A stretch of DNA of 15,809 nucleotides, taken from positions 1 to 15,809 of the forward strand of contig JACCWY010000059.1 of assembly GCA_013697395.1 (NCBI GenBank), in the 5' to 3' direction. The notes under the pieces were generated by a model. That model was not told the DNA's origin. It did no database searches and saw only the letters and a program-made list of their open reading frames with translations. Position numbers and translations under genes: made by a program. The stretch is from Chloroflexota bacterium (GTDB lineage: Bacteria; Chloroflexota; Limnocylindria; QHBO01). The first letter of the stretch is position 1. Each line of letters starts with the position of its first letter. Positions 1 to 6,869 of this stretch are shown one piece after another.

Positions 1-848
1 GGCGTCGCGACACCGCGGCGGGCGGTGCGGACCTCGATGTCGCCGGACATCGAGCTGAACAGGATATCGGGCCCGCCGCCGCCGATGACGTAGCGCCGCC
101 GGTCGCGCGATCCCTCGGCGCGGTGGGGAAGACGGACGTCGACGTCGGTCGACAGGCCACGCACCTCGAGCGTCAGGTCGCCCCCAACCCCGAGCGAGAC
201 GTCGCCGCTCACCGTCTCGATGCGATGGCCGGGGCCATCGCCGAGGGAGGTCTCGAGCTCGACGTCGCCGCTGACCGTCACGACCCGGAGCTGTCCGACG
301 TGCGGGGCGACCGCCGAGACGTCCCCGCTGACGGTATTGACCTCGAGGGTGGACAGTGCGGCCGAGGCACGCAGGCTGATGTCGCCCGACACGCCCCTGA
401 CGCGCAGCTCGCCGCCGACGTCCTCGAGGACGAGATCACCGGACACGGTGCGGTAGTGCTGGGATCCCTGGAACCCGGTGGCCGTGAGGTCGGCGCTGAC
501 ACCGTCGCAGTGCACGCCGCAGCCGATCGGGGCCTCGACGGCCACGCTGGCGTCGACCTTGTCGCTGCCACTGAAGGTGCGCATCAGCGAACCGATGCCG
601 GCCGATCCGTCTCGCGGCTCGCTGACCTCGAGTGAGCCGGGGCCTTCCTTCACGCGGAATCTGATGCGGTCGAAGATCTCGTCCGCATCGGCGTCGGAGG
701 CGGCGCGGATCTCGAACGTCGCGCGCACTCGAGCGACCCTTCCGTCGGTCGAGCGCATCTCGACGTCCGGGCTGGTGACGCGCAGCGTCAGCTGCCCGTG
801 ATCTCCGATCTCGTGCTCGATCTCCTGCGTGCGGACGAACGTCGACAT
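1..848 (-). CDS. DUF4097 family beta-repeat protein, 3' end cut by window edge
   Basis: About 282 residues are visible, reading leftwards from ATG 848-846 with no stop before the window edge. After a less repetitive N-terminal third, the protein repeats a short strand-turn unit: TVSGDL, GVSGDI, TVSGDV (three times), GLSTDV and MSGDI, spaced roughly 20-30 residues. This is the hallmark of the DUF4097 (putative adhesin, YvlB/LiaX-like) beta-helix fold. No signal peptide or membrane segment is seen in the visible part, so a cytoplasmic or peripheral role is more likely than secretion. The start codon shares one base with the stop of the DUF2089 gene (TGATG), so the two are translationally coupled. 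DUF4097 proteins are often linked to envelope-stress modules, but the molecular function is not settled. The family call is firm; the role here is not known. Confidence 0.85.
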   Translation of the reverse strand, partial: MSTFVRTQEIEHEIGDHGQLTLRVTSPDVEMRSTDGRVARVRATFEIRAASDADADEIFDRIRFRVKEGPGSLEVSEPRDGSAGIGSLMRTFSGSDKVDASVAVEAPIGCGVHCDGVSADLTATGFQGSQHYRTVSGDLVLEDVGGELRVRGVSGDISLRASAALSTLEVNTVSGDVSAVAPHVGQLRVVTVSGDVELETSLGDGPGHRIETVSGDVSLGVGGDLTLEVRGLSTDVDVRLPHRAEGSRDRRRYVIGGGGPDILFSSMSGDIEVRTARRGVAT

Positions 849-1297
849 CAGGAGCCGGCTCCGAGCTCGCGCAGCGCGATGGCAGCAGCATCGGCGCCGA
901 TCTCCTTGCGGGCCAGGCGCTCCAGGATGGCGCGCCGCTGCGCGGCGAGGTCATCGCCAACCGTGGGCGCCTCGTCGAACGCATCGCTGAAGCCGGCGCC
1001 GAAGTCCTCGTCTGCCTCGACGGCGTCGCCGTCGGACAGCCCGAGGGATCGGATCAGAGCGTCGACCCGACCGCGCACGGTGGGGTAGCTGATGCCGAGC
1101 TCGCGCTCCATCTCCTTGAGATTGCCGCGGGAGCGCAGGAAGCTCTCGAGCAGGCTCAGCTGCTCGCGGTCCAGGCGACCGAAGCGGCCGACCCCGAACT
1201 CGCCCTCCAGCGCGGTGCCGCAGTCGCGGCAATGAAGCCGGGCGATGGTCAGCTCGCCTGAGCAGACCGGGCAGGTGGCGATGACGTCGTGGACCAT
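848..1297 (-). CDS. DUF2089 family zinc-ribbon / helix-turn-helix protein
   Basis: The 149-residue protein opens with a zinc ribbon of two CxxC pairs (C9/C12 and C23/C26). A helical segment follows at about residues 45-88, containing LKEMERELGISYPTVRGRVD, which reads as a helix-turn-helix. The C-terminal part is acidic and then helical (LAAQRRAILERLARKEIGAD). This order matches DUF2089 family proteins, thought to be small DNA-binding regulators. It begins 2 nt after the stop of the 47-residue microprotein and ends in a TGATG overlap with the DUF4097 gene, so the three form one transcription unit. It is the obvious candidate to bind the palindrome in its own 5' leader; that autoregulation is inference. 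Confidence 0.85.
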   Translation of the reverse strand: MVHDVIATCPVCSGELTIARLHCRDCGTALEGEFGVGRFGRLDREQLSLLESFLRSRGNLKEMERELGISYPTVRGRVDALIRSLGLSDGDAVEADEDFGAGFSDAFDEAPTVGDDLAAQRRAILERLARKEIGADAAAIALRELGAGS

Positions 1298-1299
1298 GG

Positions 1300-1443
1300 C
1301 TAGCGGCGGTCCTTGCTGCGGTCCGGCCGGCGCTCGCCCGGAAGGCGGTAGACCCGCTTGTCCTCGTGGCCGAGGATCGGGCGCCGGGGGTGAGGGTTGC
1401 CGTCGAGAGTGGAGCTTGCGAAGAAGAGTCGGTAGTCAAACAT
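1300..1443 (-). CDS. 47-residue microprotein, first gene of the DUF2089-DUF4097 operon
   Basis: An ATG at 1443-1441 opens a 48-codon frame ending in TAG at 1302-1300, only 2 nt before the DUF2089 ATG. It is preceded by a good ribosome binding site (AGGAG, 9 nt upstream) and lies about 50 nt below a clear promoter, so translation is likely. The product begins MFDYRLFFASSTLDG, then becomes Pro/Arg-rich and ends strongly basic (RRPDRSKDRR). There is no cysteine, no membrane helix and no motif I recognise. It could be a real regulatory or partner peptide, or a leader whose translation couples to DUF2089. I do not assign a function. Confidence 0.6.
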   Translation of the reverse strand: MFDYRLFFASSTLDGNPHPRRPILGHEDKRVYRLPGERRPDRSKDRR

Positions 1444-1477
1444 TGGAACTGGCTCCTACCAGAATATCTCTGCGGAG

Positions 1478-1489
1478 GCTCAATTGAGC
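1478..1489. promoter_or_regulatory. Perfect 12-bp palindrome GCTCAATTGAGC, candidate operator
   Basis: GCTCAATTGAGC is perfectly self-complementary. It lies roughly at +7 to +18 of the transcript predicted from the minus-strand promoter at 1503-1531, a usual place for a repressor operator. The half-site AATTGAGC recurs at 1564-1571, upstream of that promoter's -35 box and overlapping a possible -10 (TCTAAT, 1561-1566) for the divergent J-domain gene. Confidence 0.45.
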
Positions 1490-1502
1490 ATCCACGATGC
1501 GA

Positions 1503-1531
1503 ATACTAGAACCAGCCAATCAAATTGTCAA
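1503..1531 (-). promoter_or_regulatory. Sigma-70-type promoter of the microprotein-DUF2089-DUF4097 operon
   Basis: On the minus strand, a perfect -35 TTGACA (1531-1526) and a -10 TAGTAT (1508-1503) are separated by exactly 17 nt. The segment is conspicuously AT-rich against its surroundings. Transcription should start near 1496, giving a leader of about 50 nt with an AGGAG ribosome binding site in front of the 47-residue gene. Confidence 0.75.
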
Positions 1532-1642
1532 GCGCATCTTCGTAAATAGCAAGTCAAGAATCTAATTGAGCGGCCACGTCAGCGGAATGCACCGGCGGAC
1601 GGCAGATCACGCCGAGTCTTGCTACCATGCCTCCCGGCACCC

Positions 1643-2113
1643 ATGAACCAGCGCCTCCTGCCCTACACCCCCCAACGCGACGTCTACCGTCTGCTCGGCG
1701 TCCCCTCCTCGGCAACCACCGATGAGATCTCCGCCGCCTGCCGCCGCCTGTCGCGCACGTTCCATCCGGATCGCAACCAATCGGGCAGGGCCACGGAGGA
1801 GATGCAGGTCGTCAACGTGGTTCGCCAGGTCATGAGCGATCCCGAATGGCGCGCGATCTACGATCGGGAGCGGTATCGATTCCACGCAGCCATGGCGCGA
1901 CCATCGGAGGTGATGCTCCACGCCTGGCCGCCGATCGAGCTGCGACGGACCCGCCGTTCGCCGGTGGCGCGCTACCTGCGCGCGGCGTTCATCGGTCTCC
2001 GAGCCGTCGCGGTGACCCTCGCCCCTCCACGATGTCGCGGCTGCCGCACGGTCGTGACCAACGGCGACGTCTTCTGCGCCGCGTGCGGGACGCCACTCCT
2101 GCCGGGTGGGTGA
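1643..2113 (+). CDS. Short J-domain protein with C-terminal zinc ribbon
   Basis: From ATG 1643 the product has 156 residues. Residues about 10-78 form a J domain: DVYRLLGVPSSAT, the helix II region, the HPD tripeptide at 41-43 and a helix III-IV ending DPEWRAIYDRER. The HPD tripeptide stimulates the ATPase of a DnaK-type Hsp70. The rest is a basic linker and a C-terminal zinc ribbon with C131/C134 and C145/C148. There is no Gly/Phe region or DnaJ substrate-binding domain, so this is a class III J protein and not DnaJ itself. An in-frame TTG at 1619 would add 8 residues; ATG 1643 is preferred because the J-domain lead-in starts there. No clear ribosome binding site is seen, so a very short leader is possible. 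Confidence 0.8.
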   Translation: MNQRLLPYTPQRDVYRLLGVPSSATTDEISAACRRLSRTFHPDRNQSGRATEEMQVVNVVRQVMSDPEWRAIYDRERYRFHAAMARPSEVMLHAWPPIELRRTRRSPVARYLRAAFIGLRAVAVTLAPPRCRGCRTVVTNGDVFCAACGTPLLPGG

Positions 2114-2201
2114 TCGCTCCCAGCGCGAAGGACAGCGGTGCCAGCCCAGTTGGCCTTGCAACCAGGGAAGGGGCCACCCAGACCCACGATTGGTCGTGGC
2201 G

Positions 2202-2216
2202 GCCAACGCAGTTGGC
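2202..2216. repeat. Hairpin GCCAAC-3-GTTGGC, copy 1
   Basis: A perfect 6-bp stem with a 3-nt loop, flanked by GG on each side. It shares stem and flanks (GGCCAAC...GTTGGCGG) with the copy 101 bp downstream. Confidence 0.5.
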
Positions 2217-2302
2217 GGATGGACCGACGAGCTGGAACTTCATCCGTCATCGCGCCAGGCTCGTTGGCATCTGACGCCGGAAATCCCCGCCGCCGGTCGT
2301 AG

Positions 2303-2318
2303 GCCAACCCTTGTTGGC
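2303..2318. repeat. Hairpin GCCAAC-4-GTTGGC, copy 2
   Basis: A perfect 6-bp stem with a CCTT loop and the same flanks as copy 1. It may stabilise or end the converging transcripts, but no T-run follows on either strand. Confidence 0.5.
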
Positions 2319-2412
2319 GGCAAACGCTCGGCCGTGCGCCACGAGTTCGGCTGGTGCCTGGATCTGACGGCGCTTGCTGAACCGCTAGCGGCCGGTGGAT
2401 CCGGGGCGGGCG

Positions 2413-5106
2413 TCAGGCGTGGAGCGGGTTGACGCGCTCCGGGTCGATCCCGAGCTCATCGAGGGCGCGCTTCAGCTCGTCTGGCGTCGACTTGTCGTCG
2501 AGGCAGAGCGAGTAGAGCGCCGCGTAGGCGATATGCTCGGCGTTGACCTCGAAGTGCGTGCGGAGGGCCTCGCGCGTATCTGAGCGACCGAAGCCGTCGG
2601 TGCCGAGGACGGTGTAGGGCCGATCGATCCAGCGCGACACCATGTCCGGCACGGCTTTCATGTAGTCGGTTGCGGCGACGACGGGTCCGATGGCCGGGCC
2701 CAGGCACTGCCGCACGTAGGGGACTCGCTGCTCGGCGGCCGGGTGGAGGCGGTTCCAGCGCTCGACATCGAGCGCGTCGTTGCGCAGCTGCTGGAAGCTC
2801 GTCGCGCTCCAGATGTCGGCGGCGACGCCGAACCGCTCGCGAAGCATGTCCTGGGCGCGGATGGCCTGCAGCAGGATGGGACCGGAGGCCAGGACCTGCA
2901 CTCGGCGCTCACCCTCGGCCGCCTCGCTGAGCCGATACAGGCCGCGCAGGATGCCGTCCTCGACGCCCTCGGGCCTGGCCGGCATCGGCCAGTTCTCGTT
3001 GTAGAGCGTGATGTAGTAGAAGACGTCCTCGCCCCGCTCGCCGTACATGCGGTCGATGCCCTCGCGAACGATGACCGCCAACTCGTAGGCGAATGCGGGG
3101 TCGTAGGCCAGGATGTTCGGAATCGTGCTGGCGAGGACGTGCGACTGCCCGTCGTCGTGCTGGAGCCCCTCGCCGGTCAAGGTTGTTCGACCCGCGGTGG
3201 CGCCCATCATGAAGCCACGACCCCGCGCATCGCCGAAGGCCCAGACCTGGTCGCCGGTGCGCTGAAGGCCGAACATCGAGTAGAAGGTGTAGAAGGGGAT
3301 CATCGGCTCGCCCCACGTCGCGTACGCAGTCCCCGCGGCCTGGAACGAGCCCATCGAGCCTGCCTCGGTGATGCCCTCCTCGAGCAGCTGGCCGTCGACC
3401 TTCTCGATATAGCTGAGCAGCAGCTCCTTGTCGACCGGCGTGTACCGCTGGCCGAGCGGGTTGTAGATGCCGACCTCCTTGAAGAGGGGGTCCATCCCGA
3501 AGGTGCGCGCCTCGTCCGGAATGATGGGCACGATGCGGCGGCCGACCACCGGGTCGCGGACCAGGTTGCGCACCATCCGGCTGAAGGCCATCGTCGTGCT
3601 GGCCGGCCGGTCCGACCCGGCGAAGAACTCGTCGAACGTGTCGTTCTTCGGAGGCGGGAGGGGGCGGCGACCGACCGTCCGCTTCGGGATCGATCCACCC
3701 AGCACGCGACGGCGCTCGAGCATGTACTGGATCTCCGGCGCGTCCGGTCCGGGATGGTAGTAGGGCGCATCCTTCAGCTTCTCGTCGGGAATCGGCAGCT
3801 CGAGGCGGTCTCGGAAGATCTTCAGCTCGTCGGTGGTCAGCTTCTTTGCCTGGTGCGTGACGTTGCGTCCCTCGATGCCGGGGCCCAGCGTCCAGCCCTT
3901 CACGGTCTTTGCCAGGATCACCGTCGGCGCACCGGCATGCCCGACCGCGGCGGCATACGCCGCGTGCACCTTCCGGTAGTCGTGGCCGCCGCGCCGGAGC
4001 TTGGCGAGGTCGTCATCGGTCAGGTGCTCGACGAGCGCGCGCAGGCGTGGGTCGGGGCCGAAGAACTGCTCGCGAATCGTTGCGCCGTCGCTGACCGCCA
4101 TGCGCTGGTAGTCTCCGTCGAGCGTGTCGTTCATCTTCGCCAGCAGGACGCCGTCCTTGTCCCGGGCCAGCAGGTCGTCCCACTCGCGCGCCCAGATGAC
4201 CTTGATGACGTGCCAGCCGGCCCCGCGGAAGAGGGCCTCCAGCTCCTGGATCACCTTGCCATTGCCGCGCACCGGGCCGTCGAGGCGCTGGAGGTTGCAG
4301 TTGACGACGAAGGTGAGGTTGTCCAGACCCTCGCGGGCCGCCAGGCCGAGGGCGGCGACCGACTCCGGCTCGTCCATCTCTCCGTCGCCGAGATAACCCC
4401 ACACACGCGCGTTCGACGTGTCGGCAATCCCGCGGGCGGCGAGGTACCTGTTGAAGCGCGCCTGGTACACGGCAGCCAGTGGGCCGAGGCCCATGCTCAC
4501 GGTCGGGAACTGCCAGAAGTCTGGCATGAGGCGCGGATGCGGGTACGAGGAGAGCCCGACGTCGCGGGTCAGCGCCTCGCGCCGGAAGTGGTCGAGGTGA
4601 TCCTCGGTCAGTCGGCCCTCCAGGAAGGAGCGCGCGTAGATCCCGGGCGCGGCGTGGCCCTGGAAGTAGATCTGGTCGCCGGGCCCGTTGTCCGAGCCGC
4701 GGAAGAAGTGGTTGAATCCGACCTCGTACAGGCTCGCGGCGCTCGCGTAGGTCGACAGGTGGCCGCCGATGCCCTCGAACTTCGTGTTCGCGCGCAGCAC
4801 CATGGCCAGCGCATTCCAGCGGATCAGGCGCCTGATCTTCAGCTCCATCGCCTCGTCGCCCGGGAAGTAGGGCTCCTGCTCGGGGCTGATCGTGTTGATG
4901 TAGCGCGTCTGGGTCAGCGTCGGCAGCCCGACCTGGAGCTGACGCGCGCGCTTGAGAAGCTTGTAGACGATGAAGCGCGCTCGCTCGGGACCGGCGGCCT
5001 GGACAACAGCATCGATGGACTCGATCCATTCCTGCGTCTCGACCGGATCGATGTCCGGGAGCTGCTGCTTGAACTGGTCGAAGATCTCGTGCGTCGGTTG
5101 CGGCAT
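2413..5106 (-). CDS. aceE: Pyruvate dehydrogenase E1 component, homodimeric type
   Basis: The 897-residue product is a full-length AceE, the thiamine-diphosphate enzyme that decarboxylates pyruvate and acetylates the lipoyl group of E2 in the cytoplasmic pyruvate dehydrogenase complex. It has the diphosphate-binding segment GDGEMDEPES near residue 240, ending in VVNCNLQRLDGP. The conserved RGSDNGPGDQIYFQGHAAPG block near residue 136 and the FYSMFGLQRTGDQ and TTLTGEGLQHDDGQSH stretches of the C-terminal half are also present. ATG 5106 is chosen: it is preceded by AGGA at 5 nt, and the protein then starts MPQPTHEIFDQF like relatives. An upstream in-frame ATG at 5178 would add 24 residues that do not look conserved. 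No E2 or E3 gene is in the window, so the complex is encoded elsewhere or the operon is split. Confidence 0.97.
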   Translation of the reverse strand: MPQPTHEIFDQFKQQLPDIDPVETQEWIESIDAVVQAAGPERARFIVYKLLKRARQLQVGLPTLTQTRYINTISPEQEPYFPGDEAMELKIRRLIRWNALAMVLRANTKFEGIGGHLSTYASAASLYEVGFNHFFRGSDNGPGDQIYFQGHAAPGIYARSFLEGRLTEDHLDHFRREALTRDVGLSSYPHPRLMPDFWQFPTVSMGLGPLAAVYQARFNRYLAARGIADTSNARVWGYLGDGEMDEPESVAALGLAAREGLDNLTFVVNCNLQRLDGPVRGNGKVIQELEALFRGAGWHVIKVIWAREWDDLLARDKDGVLLAKMNDTLDGDYQRMAVSDGATIREQFFGPDPRLRALVEHLTDDDLAKLRRGGHDYRKVHAAYAAAVGHAGAPTVILAKTVKGWTLGPGIEGRNVTHQAKKLTTDELKIFRDRLELPIPDEKLKDAPYYHPGPDAPEIQYMLERRRVLGGSIPKRTVGRRPLPPPKNDTFDEFFAGSDRPASTTMAFSRMVRNLVRDPVVGRRIVPIIPDEARTFGMDPLFKEVGIYNPLGQRYTPVDKELLLSYIEKVDGQLLEEGITEAGSMGSFQAAGTAYATWGEPMIPFYTFYSMFGLQRTGDQVWAFGDARGRGFMMGATAGRTTLTGEGLQHDDGQSHVLASTIPNILAYDPAFAYELAVIVREGIDRMYGERGEDVFYYITLYNENWPMPARPEGVEDGILRGLYRLSEAAEGERRVQVLASGPILLQAIRAQDMLRERFGVAADIWSATSFQQLRNDALDVERWNRLHPAAEQRVPYVRQCLGPAIGPVVAATDYMKAVPDMVSRWIDRPYTVLGTDGFGRSDTREALRTHFEVNAEHIAYAALYSLCLDDKSTPDELKRALDELGIDPERVNPLHA

Positions 5107-5175
5107 GTCGATCCTATGGTACAGACCGAGGCGGATGAGTGGGGTGAGCGCGGTCTTGCCCCTGTTCGAGGCGCG

Positions 5176-5192
5176 CATGCACCGGGTGCATG
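5176..5192. promoter_or_regulatory. 17-bp inverted repeat upstream of aceE, candidate operator
   Basis: CATGCACC-G-GGTGCATG has perfect 8-bp arms around one central base. It lies about 70 bp upstream of the aceE start. Its size and symmetry suit a dimeric transcription factor; the factor is unknown. Confidence 0.4.
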
Positions 5193-5219
5193 GTATCGGC
5201 GCGCATCGACCAGGATGCC

Positions 5220-5240
5220 GTCACCTATGCGCCCGGTGAC
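5220..5240. promoter_or_regulatory. Inverted repeat GTCACC-9-GGTGAC
   Basis: Perfect 6-bp arms separated by 9 nt, 28 bp from the 17-bp palindrome. It could be a second regulator site or a hairpin. Evidence is symmetry only. Confidence 0.3.
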
Positions 5241-5318
5241 TGTTTGAGGCGGTCCCTCCGCGCGCCCGTGCCTTCTGCCGTTCTCCCCACGCTCGCGATG
5301 CCTCTCCAACCGTCGCGA

Positions 5319-5342
5319 ATTCGATTCCTACGCGCCCTACCA
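5319..5342 (+). other. tRNA 3'-end-like fragment (T-loop plus ACCA), not a complete tRNA
   Basis: TTCGATTCC is followed by ACCA at the exact distance found in a tRNA (T54 to A76). The T-stem does not pair, however, and no matching 5' acceptor strand or anticodon arm lies upstream. It may be a decayed tRNA end or an old integration-site remnant, or chance. Confidence 0.25.
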
Positions 5343-5472
5343 GTCCAGCGCTGAATGCGCGAGCATGAATGCCGGCCGCGGGGACCACCGCAGGCGGCGC
5401 GCTCACGAGCACAACCGTCAACGGAGCGGGTCGCCGGCGCACGACGCTCCGCATGGCATCATCGGGCCCAGC

Positions 5473-6846
5473 ATGCGCACCATCTACCGATCCGAGCCGC
5501 CATGGCCGCATCGGGTCCTGGTGCTGGGCGGTGGATTCGCCGGCGTCGAGACGGCGCGGCACCTCGAGAAGCTGACGCGGAGGCGTGACGACGTCGAGGT
5601 ATGGCTCGTCAGCCGCGAGAACTTCACGCTCTTTACGCCCCTGCTGCCCGAGGTCTGCTCCGGCATGCTCGAGGCGCGCCATTGCGTCACTGCCCTGCGC
5701 GCCCAGCTGCGTCGGCCGTCGAGCTGGGCGGTGACGGCGGAGGTGGAGGCGATCGACCTCGACGCGAAGCAGGTGACCGTGATGGGCGGTGCCGGTGACC
5801 TGCATCGGCTCAGCTACGACAGCCTGGTCATCGCACTGGGCGGGGAGACGGCCACGTTCGGGATCAAGGGGATCGAGGAGTGGGCAGTGGGCATGAAGAC
5901 CCTGGCCGACGCCTTCGCCCTGCGCAATCGGATCATCGAGATGCTCGAGCGCGCCGACCTCGTGACCGATGAGGCGGAGCGAGCGGCGCAGCTCACCTTC
6001 GTCGTCGGCGGCGCAGGCTTCTCCGGCGTCGAGACCGCCGGAGAGATCGAGGACTTCGTCCGCCGCGTCCGCCGGCGCTACTACCCGAAGATCAAGGAGG
6101 GCGAGCCGAGCCTCCACATCGTGGAGCTCAAGGACCGGGTACTGCCCGAGATGCCGGCCGAGATGGGCGAGTATGCCGCGAAGAAGCTCCGCCAGCGCGG
6201 GTACGAGATCCACCTCGGTGCGCCGATGAAGGAGGTGCGGGAGAACGGCGTCGTCATCGGCGATGGCGTGGTCATCCCGACCCGCACGGTCATCTGGACC
6301 GGTGGCGTGCAGCCCTCGCGCGTCGTCGCCGAATCGGGGGTCCACGTGGACAGGGCCGGCCGCGCGATCACGAGGCCGACCATGGAGACGAGCCGAGACG
6401 GCGTGTGGGCGGTCGGCGACTGCGCCCGCATCCCGGACGTGCAGACGGAGGGCGGCTACCACGCACCGACTGCCCAGAACGCCGTCCGCGAGGCGAAGCG
6501 CCTCGCGCGCAACATCGTCGCGAGCATCGATCGGCGGCCCCAGGCCGTGGAGCCGTTCCGCTACCGCACCATCGGCACGCTGGCCAGCATCGGTCATCGC
6601 ACCGGCGTCGGGGTCGTGTTCGGCATCAGAGTCCGCGGCTGGCTGGGCTGGGTCATGTGGCGCGGCTACTACTGGAGCCGGGTGCCCGGCATCGGCGGAA
6701 AGGCGCGGGTGGGTCTCGACTGGTTCCTGAACGCGCTCTTCGGCTCGGATCCGGTGCAGCTCAAGGTCGACTACCCCGGCACCGGCGGGATGGGGCCGTC
6801 GGGCACGCGACGGCATGCCCCGCGCTCCACCGATCCGCGCGGCTGA
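5473..6846 (+). CDS. Type II NADH dehydrogenase-like NAD/FAD oxidoreductase
   Basis: The 457-residue flavoprotein has two dinucleotide-binding folds: an N-terminal FAD motif GGGFAG (residues 19-24) and a second motif GGAGFSGVETAGE (from about residue 179) for NAD(P)H. A conserved AVGDCARI (about 313-320) marks the FAD-contacting C-terminal part. The last 90 residues contain aromatic and basic amphipathic stretches (GWLGWVMWRGYYW) typical of the membrane anchor of NDH-2. NDH-2 passes electrons from NADH to quinone without pumping protons. ATG 5473 is chosen; an in-frame ATG at 5365 would prepend 36 Arg/His-rich residues unlike the family. The symbol ndh is withheld because related sulfide:quinone or other quinone reductases share this fold. 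Confidence 0.85.
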   Translation: MRTIYRSEPPWPHRVLVLGGGFAGVETARHLEKLTRRRDDVEVWLVSRENFTLFTPLLPEVCSGMLEARHCVTALRAQLRRPSSWAVTAEVEAIDLDAKQVTVMGGAGDLHRLSYDSLVIALGGETATFGIKGIEEWAVGMKTLADAFALRNRIIEMLERADLVTDEAERAAQLTFVVGGAGFSGVETAGEIEDFVRRVRRRYYPKIKEGEPSLHIVELKDRVLPEMPAEMGEYAAKKLRQRGYEIHLGAPMKEVRENGVVIGDGVVIPTRTVIWTGGVQPSRVVAESGVHVDRAGRAITRPTMETSRDGVWAVGDCARIPDVQTEGGYHAPTAQNAVREAKRLARNIVASIDRRPQAVEPFRYRTIGTLASIGHRTGVGVVFGIRVRGWLGWVMWRGYYWSRVPGIGGKARVGLDWFLNALFGSDPVQLKVDYPGTGGMGPSGTRRHAPRSTDPRG

Positions 6847-6869
6847 TCCTCGCTAGACTGCCCGGCACG

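Larger units (their letters stand above)
2114..2412. other. Convergent intergenic spacer with repeated hairpins
   Basis: This 299-bp gap lies between the converging J-domain gene and aceE. No convincing gene is seen in either strand. It contains GCCAAC-GCA-GTTGGC (2202-2216), GCCAAC-CCTT-GTTGGC (2303-2318), GTTG-GCCTTG-CAAC (2149-2162), a lone GTTGGC at 2263-2268 and the palindrome CCGCTAGCGG (2382-2391). None is followed by a T-run, so none is a standard intrinsic terminator in either direction. Confidence 0.5.
5107..5472. other. Divergent aceE / NADH dehydrogenase intergenic region
   Basis: No gene is supported in this 366-bp stretch; the open frames across it are extensions of the flanking genes or antisense shadows. 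It holds the 17-bp inverted repeat at 5176-5192, the spaced inverted repeat at 5220-5240 and a tRNA-3'-end-like fragment at 5319-5342, each listed separately. No promoter with both good -35 and -10 boxes is evident on either strand. A TACCAT lies at 5121-5116 in front of aceE. Confidence 0.5.

Noticed and set aside
2303..2318. GCCAAC/GTTGGC hairpin as an intrinsic terminator
   Set aside because: No T-run follows on either strand; kept only as a repeat.
5107..5178. Upstream aceE start at 5178
   Set aside because: It lies inside the 17-bp palindrome and adds 24 non-conserved residues; AGGA supports 5106.
2743..5247. Plus-strand open frame of about 830 codons opposite aceE
   Set aside because: Shadow of aceE codon usage; composition is unlike a folded protein and no motif is seen.
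5266..5342. Complete tRNA gene ending at ACCA 5342
   Set aside because: No pairing T-stem, no complementary 5' acceptor strand and no anticodon arm; only the 3' signature is present.
5221..6816. Minus-strand open frame opposite the NADH dehydrogenase gene
   Set aside because: Shadow of a gene with clear FAD/NAD motifs. Its N-terminal residues merely read through the intergenic region.
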